Below are positions 59,160 to 64,000 of a stretch of 64,000 nucleotides of DNA, in pieces. The notes below the pieces were generated by a model. That model did not search any database. It saw only the letters and a program-made list of their open reading frames with translations, and was not told the DNA's origin. Within the stretch, counting starts at the first letter, position 1; each line of letters begins with the position of its first letter. The translations under genes and the position numbers were made by a program. Source of the stretch: Euptelea pleiosperma (Eukaryota; Streptophyta; Magnoliopsida; Ranunculales; Eupteleaceae); NCBI GenBank assembly GCA_035048495.1, contig CM068545.1, forward strand, positions 24,834,741 to 24,898,740, read 5' to 3'.

Positions 59160-61439
59160 TTAATTTACTCAGAAGAGTGACTTCCTTAATGTCCAGAAGA
59201 TTTTCTGTGCTTCGTTTTCTATTGAGGCCCATCCCTCCTAAGAAAATGTGGCTCTTTTGTTTATTGATATTCTGCCTGGATGAAGCTTGATAGTTGTCAA
59301 GGAGAGTCAAAAAAAATTTTAGGCCTCGCTTATTGACAAAGATGAAGATGTCATCTGCAAATAGAAGATGAGAAGGCCCAGTGAAGAGGAAGAAGAAACC
59401 ATAGGAGTGATGCGATCTGCATCCCTAAGAGCATCTTCAGCAAGCTTGAAGAGAATGGGAGATAGAAGATAACCTTGACGTACTCCCCTACCCACCGAAA
59501 AATAGCCATACAGACCTCCATTAAAGAGAATGGAGAGATAGAATTGGTGATAGTTTCTTAAATCCACCGGTACCAAGTAGGATGAAATCCAAAGCGTTTC
59601 AAAACATCCCATAAGAAGTCCCAACTGAGAGAATCAAATTAGGCTTGGGAAATATCAATTTTAATTGCCACATTCCCACCAAAGCGTTTTTTTATTTACG
59701 GATTTCGTTGATCATCTCTAAGGCCAACCCAATATTACTTTAAACATTCCTCCCTTGCATGAAGGTGCATTGTTCTGAGGAAACAATACGGACGTACAGT
59801 AATCCCGCTTAATCTAGAAGCCATGATTTTCGTGATAATCTTGAATAGGAAATTACTGAGGCAAATATGCCGGAATTGCCCAAGTCTTGTAGCATTCTCT
59901 ACTTTCTGAATAATAACAAGAAAACTTGAGTTCAAACCTGTAGGGATCATTCCAGAAAGAAAGAAGTAGATTATGGCGTTGGTGATGTCAGACCCAATGA
60001 TGTCCCAATAACTACGATAAAAGCATCCTTAAGATCCAATGAGAACTGTCTTCATTAAGAACAAATACTGCTGCTTTAACCTCATGACTATCTGTAATTT
60101 TGGTAAGAAAGGTGTTGTCCGAAGCATTCAGAGAGGGGAGGAATTAGATTGAGAATCTCCTCATTGATATGGCTAGGCTGTAAAGCAAACTTCGAGGTGA
60201 AGAAGTCAATAAAGTGACTTTTGATGTTGTCTTGATCGCTAATAAGAGATCCATTCTCCGTTTTGATTTCCTGAAAAAGAAAATGACCTCTCAGAATCTT
60301 AGCAAGAGCGTGGAAGTAGCTAGTGTTCTTATCTCCCTCTTTAAGCCAACACATTCTGGACTTTTGTCTCCAAAGTTCCTCTTTTTGGAACTGAAGATTA
60401 GCCAAATCAGATTCGGCTTTAAAAATGAGTGTTGTTAGAAGATCGTTGAGAGGATCGGTTTCTAGTTCGGATTGAAGTGCGACAAGATCTTCGAGGGCTT
60501 TACTTATGTTAACATGAACCAGGCCAAAGACTTCTTGATTCCAAAGTTTGAGGTTGCTTTCATCCTCTTTAATTTGGAGATAGCTACAAACATAGAATCC
60601 CGTGTCTCTATCAATCGTGTTAGCGTCAACTTTGAGAGGTATTCCCAGTGTTCTTCCCATGGATAATAGGATTTCAAGTTCCCAGTATTCAAGACTGAGT
60701 AGTCCTGGGAATCTGGCACAAACCATAGCTCTAGAGAGCTTCTGATTCTCAGGGTTGAAGTTTGCTTGGGGTCCATCTAGAAAGACGGAGAAGTTGTTTG
60801 TTGAACTACCAAGGTTCTCCATGCTAGATTCATAGAAGCTCCTCTTCCGATGAGAGCTTTATCATAAGGTATCCTTTACCTAAAGGGGTGATACGCCAAT
60901 TTCCTTGAGGATGCCAAAGTTCGTGTGCCCGAGATTGAACCTTAGAGATCGGATATTTGTTAAGATCTAGCCATCCCACAAGGGCGAATCTACAGTAATC
61001 CAAATCTCACTGCGTGTTTGGAGTCTTGATAGCTGGATATTCACCTCGCTTACCTGGGATGGGGAGATCTGTGACTCTGTGAATGGTGGGATGATCTTTG
61101 GTAATGGCAACATAGGACAGTGGTTTTGCTGTTGATGTGTTTGTCGGCTGGTTGTTTAGTCAATTGCCATCAAACCAAACTTCGTTAATCCCTACAACCG
61201 TCAGTAAGACAGGTCGGGCAACTCTATCAAGAAATTCATCTATGATCTCTGGCGCTGAAGAGGGTTGCAATTTGGAGGAGGGAGGAGCGGGAGGAGCAAG
61301 GGTTGTTACGCAATGGACCACTCCTATTTTTCAACAAGTCTATCCTCAAATATAGCCTTATTCTCAAAATTGAAATTCGCGTATCAGATTGTGAAGATTC
61401 TCTGGTTTGGGCCAAGTCCAACTCAGGCTCTATGCCTTG
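59160..61439 (-). mobile_element. L1-type LINE, internally deleted and 3' truncated
   Basis: On the - strand the order is ORF1 remnants, then an open frame at 60088-60822 joining a DUF4283-like part (LEYWELEILLSMGRTLGIPL) to the pre-RT linker of ORF2 (LKLWNQEVFG, RMCWLKEGDKNTSYFHALA). RT motifs follow: FLVIIQKVENATRLGQFRHI near 59900, the polymerase motif LLFADDIFIF near 59350, then QNINKQKSHIFLG near 59250. The endonuclease domain between ORF1 and the linker is absent, with the junction near 60550-60600. The 3' end (zf-RVT and tail) is also missing. A short LTR element cuts its 5' side at 61440. Dead. Confidence 0.8.
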
Positions 61440-62597
61440 TGTGGGGGAAAAATATCGGATCTATCCCACACAATCTTCGAGGTTAGACGATTCGTAGTTC
61501 GATGATGATCCGGCAACTGATGTTTCATGACAGAACTCATTTCTTTGCTGCGGATGATAGGATAATCTTCGAATGAAACGTGGTCTTATCTGTTGACAAC
61601 ACTCCAACGCTCAAGTCAGTATAGCGTGTATTAACAGGGTTTAAAAAGTATAGAAAAGATGATTCAGAGTTTAGGCTATCTGGATCTGGAGAGCAATATC
61701 CATTTCTCAGTTCTGAGTGTCATGTATTTATACCCCTAGAACTGACGTGACTCACCTTCTACGTGTCCACTTCTCGTTAGTTAGATTCGATCAGAAGAGA
61801 TTCTATTATGAAACTACATTTCTTCGTTAGATCCTAACTTCTCATATTCAATTATATCTGAAATGACTGAGGTGGCGTTCCTCGTGGCAGATATTTGAAT
61901 GGGAGAACGTGGGAGTTGCGTAATAGTCAAACTAACCACCACGCGGCAATCATATAATAGATAAAAAAGCAATTAACTGGATTATAGTTTAGAATACTTA
62001 TCTCATTTGTAGAATTCTGTATACTTGTCAGGATGGATAGAAGGCCATTCCCGTCAAATGGGCCATTGACCTTATCGGGACGAGTTGAATGTCATTCCCG
62101 TTAAGTATGCTATCTAAACCTGTCGAGATGAGTTGAATGCCAATCCCATCAAATATGTCGTTGAGCTTGTCGGGACGAGTTGAATGTCAATCTCGTCAAG
62201 TATGTCATTGAGCTTGTCGAGATGAGTTGAATGTCAATCCCGTTAAGTATGTCATTGATCTTGTTGGGATGAGTTTGGACAAAGATCCCGTCAAGTTGAC
62301 CATTAAATGACTTGTTGGAAAAGCTTGAATGCTTTGCTGACAACTTTATTACTCCTTCAATGTTCTCCGTCATTTACCTGTTCCGAGTTGCGGTTTCCTC
62401 GGATGTCTTATCTGACACGTGGCGTCTCTTGTTTATGGACGACGTGCGTATGAATAAGGTAGAGAGTTGCCTCTGCCTTCTGTAGCGCAATTATTTGCAC
62501 ATGCTAGGAGACGCCAGCTGTCAACCATTCGAATATCACACGTGTTGTACTTGTAATACGTGTAATGATATCGTTGGCTGGAAATACGATACCCACA
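61440..62597 (-). repeat. 3' LTR of the short LTR element
   Basis: 1,158 bp. It matches 63351-64000 throughout the overlap with scattered substitutions. It contains tandem repeats at 62030-62290. Confidence 0.88.
62030..62290. repeat. About five tandem units of 57-60 bp in the LTR
   Basis: Units share GTCGGGACGAGTTGAATG and CATTCCCGTCAAGTATG-type blocks. The same array begins again at the window end (63940-64000) in the other LTR. Confidence 0.85.
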
Positions 62598-62724
62598 TCG
62601 CCCCCCTTTTTTAGGAGATCGAGAAACTACTAATGTATCTTCTAAAAAAGATCCTAGCCGTTGATTCCACGTGGCGAACTCCTGATCATTAGATCCTCTG
62701 CTCGTTACTCGACCATTGTTCTTC

Positions 62725-63285
62725 TCATTTAATTGTGCGTCTGTCGATGTCATAATGGAGAGACGTGTCCGTACGAGCACGATACTCCTGTATCTCTTCC
62801 GTGAAAGGAGAATCTCGTAGAGCCCGTGTTGCCATTGCCGTCATCTTATCGGTCAATGTTTCTTTTCTTTCTTTCATTTCAGCAACCAGATCGGTGATCT
62901 GCCTTTTATTTTCTGGCTGAATATGATCAAGGCTTCGTTGATAGGAAGACTCGGCTTTGTGACGCTTCTCAAGTGGTGGGATGTGAGAATCCCCGCATCT
63001 GCTCTTTGGATTCCGTAGATCAGATTCTTCCGAACCAGACCTATCCGATCGGAAGTGTATCTTGTGACAGTGGCTAACCCCGATATTCTCGGAGACATGG
63101 TCACCTGCATGTTGAGCTGTCATTTGTTGTTTCAGCTTCTCATTCTCTTCTCGCAACTAGACGATGACTTTCTGCAAGTTGTCTAGTTCTCTAGCCCTTC
63201 TGCTCTCCATGATAGTATCTTTGAGGTCATTGAGAGGAATCATCTCTCTTCCGCTCTTGAGACCTGTTCGCCTTGTATCCACCAT
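62725..63285 (-). pseudogene. gag-like frame of the short LTR element, one internal TAG
   Basis: It starts MVDTRRTGLKSG at 63283-63285, about 50 bases after the primer binding site. The frame runs through ELDNLQKVIV, then TAG at 63157-63159, then continues in the same frame LREENEKLKQQMTAQ to 62728. The stretch around the TAG is a predicted coiled coil (heptad-like LQKV/LREENEKLKQQ), as found at the N-terminus of Tat/Athila-type gag. No capsid core or zinc knuckle is present. The TAG could be a C-to-T change of a CAG codon. Confidence 0.6.
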
Positions 63286-63330
63286 GATTTGAATCGAATC
63301 TCTCTTAAAATGAAAAATCTCTAGTCGCTT

Positions 63331-63346
63331 CCACAAACGGCGCCAA
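63331..63346 (-). other. Primer binding site
   Basis: Read on the - strand, TTGGCGCCGTTTGTGG follows the LTR end by four bases. The TGGCGCCG start is the usual tRNA primer complement of many plant Ty3/gypsy elements. Confidence 0.75.
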
Positions 63347-64000
63347 AAGATGTGGGGGGAAAATATTGAATCAATCCCACACAATCTTCGAGGTTAGACG
63401 ATTCGTATTTTGATGATAATCCGACAACTGATGTTTCAGGACAGAACTCCTTTCTTTGCTGCGGATGATAAGATAATCTTCGAATGAAACGTGGTCGTAC
63501 CTATTGATAACACTCCGACGCTTAAGTCAGTATAAAGTGTATTAACAGGGTTTAGGAAGTATAGAAAAGATGATTCAGAGTTTAGGCTATCTGGATCTGG
63601 AGAGCAAGATTCATTTCTCAGTTCTGAGTGTCATGTATTTATACCCCCAGAACTGGCGTGACTCACCTTCTACGTGTCTACTTCTCATTAGTTAGATTAG
63701 ATCTGAAGAGATTTTGCTATGAAACTGTCTTTCTTCGTTAGATCCTAACTTCCCCTATTTAGTTATATCTGAAACGACTGAGATAGCATTCCTCATGGCA
63801 GATATTTGAATGGGAGAACGTGAGAGTTGCGTAATAGTCAAACTAACCACCACGTGGTAATCATATAATAGATAAGTAAGCAATTAACTAGATTATAACT
63901 TAAAATACTTCTCTCATTTGTAAAATTCTGTATACTCGTCGGGATGGATAGAAGGTCATTCCCGTCAAGTGGGCTGTTGACCTTATCGGGACGAGTTGAA

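Larger units (their letters stand above)
61440..64000 (-). mobile_element. Short non-autonomous LTR element with gag-like frame (TR-GAG-like)
   Basis: On the - strand: 5' LTR (63351 to beyond the window), primer binding site, gag-like frame, polypurine tract (inverse of CGCCCCCCTTTTTT, 62599-62612), then 3' LTR 61440-62597. The LTRs start TGTGGGTATC and end CCCCCACA. The internal region is only 753 bp, with no protease, RT or integrase. Structures like this are called TR-GAGs when they keep a gag frame. The outer target duplication cannot be checked; the left flank is CCTTG. Confidence 0.82.

Overview
This is nuclear DNA from a flowering plant. It has spliced genes, plant LTR retrotransposon lineages (Athila-type Ty3/gypsy, Ty1/copia), plant MULE and plant-mobile-domain sequences, MITEs, and AT-rich spacers. 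I see no rRNA, tRNA or CRISPR features. I do not name the species. Two host gene families are recognisable. One is an intact seven-exon hydroxyproline O-galactosyltransferase-like gene (GT31 with galectin domain, + strand, 18821-25271). The other is a type 1 non-specific lipid transfer protein gene, present in three near-identical copies on the - strand (26317-26661, 51445-51789, 57288-57632). Almost everything else is mobile DNA or its debris.

Layout: 1-6904 is an internally deleted Athila-type element: an LTR remnant, then the end of RT, RNase H and integrase, then a 1.9 kb non-coding tail, then a complete 2.8 kb 3' LTR. 6905-10046 is spacer with a possible hAT element. 10047-15715 is a decayed Mutator-type region: a plant-mobile-domain (MAIN-like) pseudogene split by a solo LTR, a convergent FAR1/MULE transposase remnant, then tandem and inverted repeats. 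15716-18400 is a dense cluster of hairpins and foldback elements. 18821-27000 holds the galactosyltransferase gene (a LINE tail lies in intron 1) and LTP copy 1.

27175-41591 is a nest whose order can be read from exact target-site duplications. A Ty1/copia element (TSD AAAAT) received a Mutator-type element (9 bp TSD TAAATATTT). That received a solo Athila-type LTR (TSD CCAAA), which received a second solo LTR (TSD GGCCC). 41592-45914 contains another solo LTR of a different family.

45915-59150 holds further tandem units of the galactosyltransferase/LTP block. The galactosyltransferase parts survive only as broken 3' fragments, while both LTP copies remain open. These units are themselves interrupted by a 4.1 kb solo LTR (TSD CAACA) and several MITEs. 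59160-61439 is an internally deleted antisense L1-type LINE. 61440 to the window end is a short non-autonomous LTR element carrying only a gag-like frame.

How it fits together: the sequence suggests a tandemly amplified GALT-LTP block. LTP dosage was kept, the extra GALT copies decayed, and the spacers became a repeated target for insertions. I found no clearly new biochemical system. The strongest observations are the dated insertion nest, the asymmetric fate of the duplicated pair, a conserved splice-donor-like stop codon and a conserved ninth cysteine in the LTPs, and several unusual palindromic repeats.
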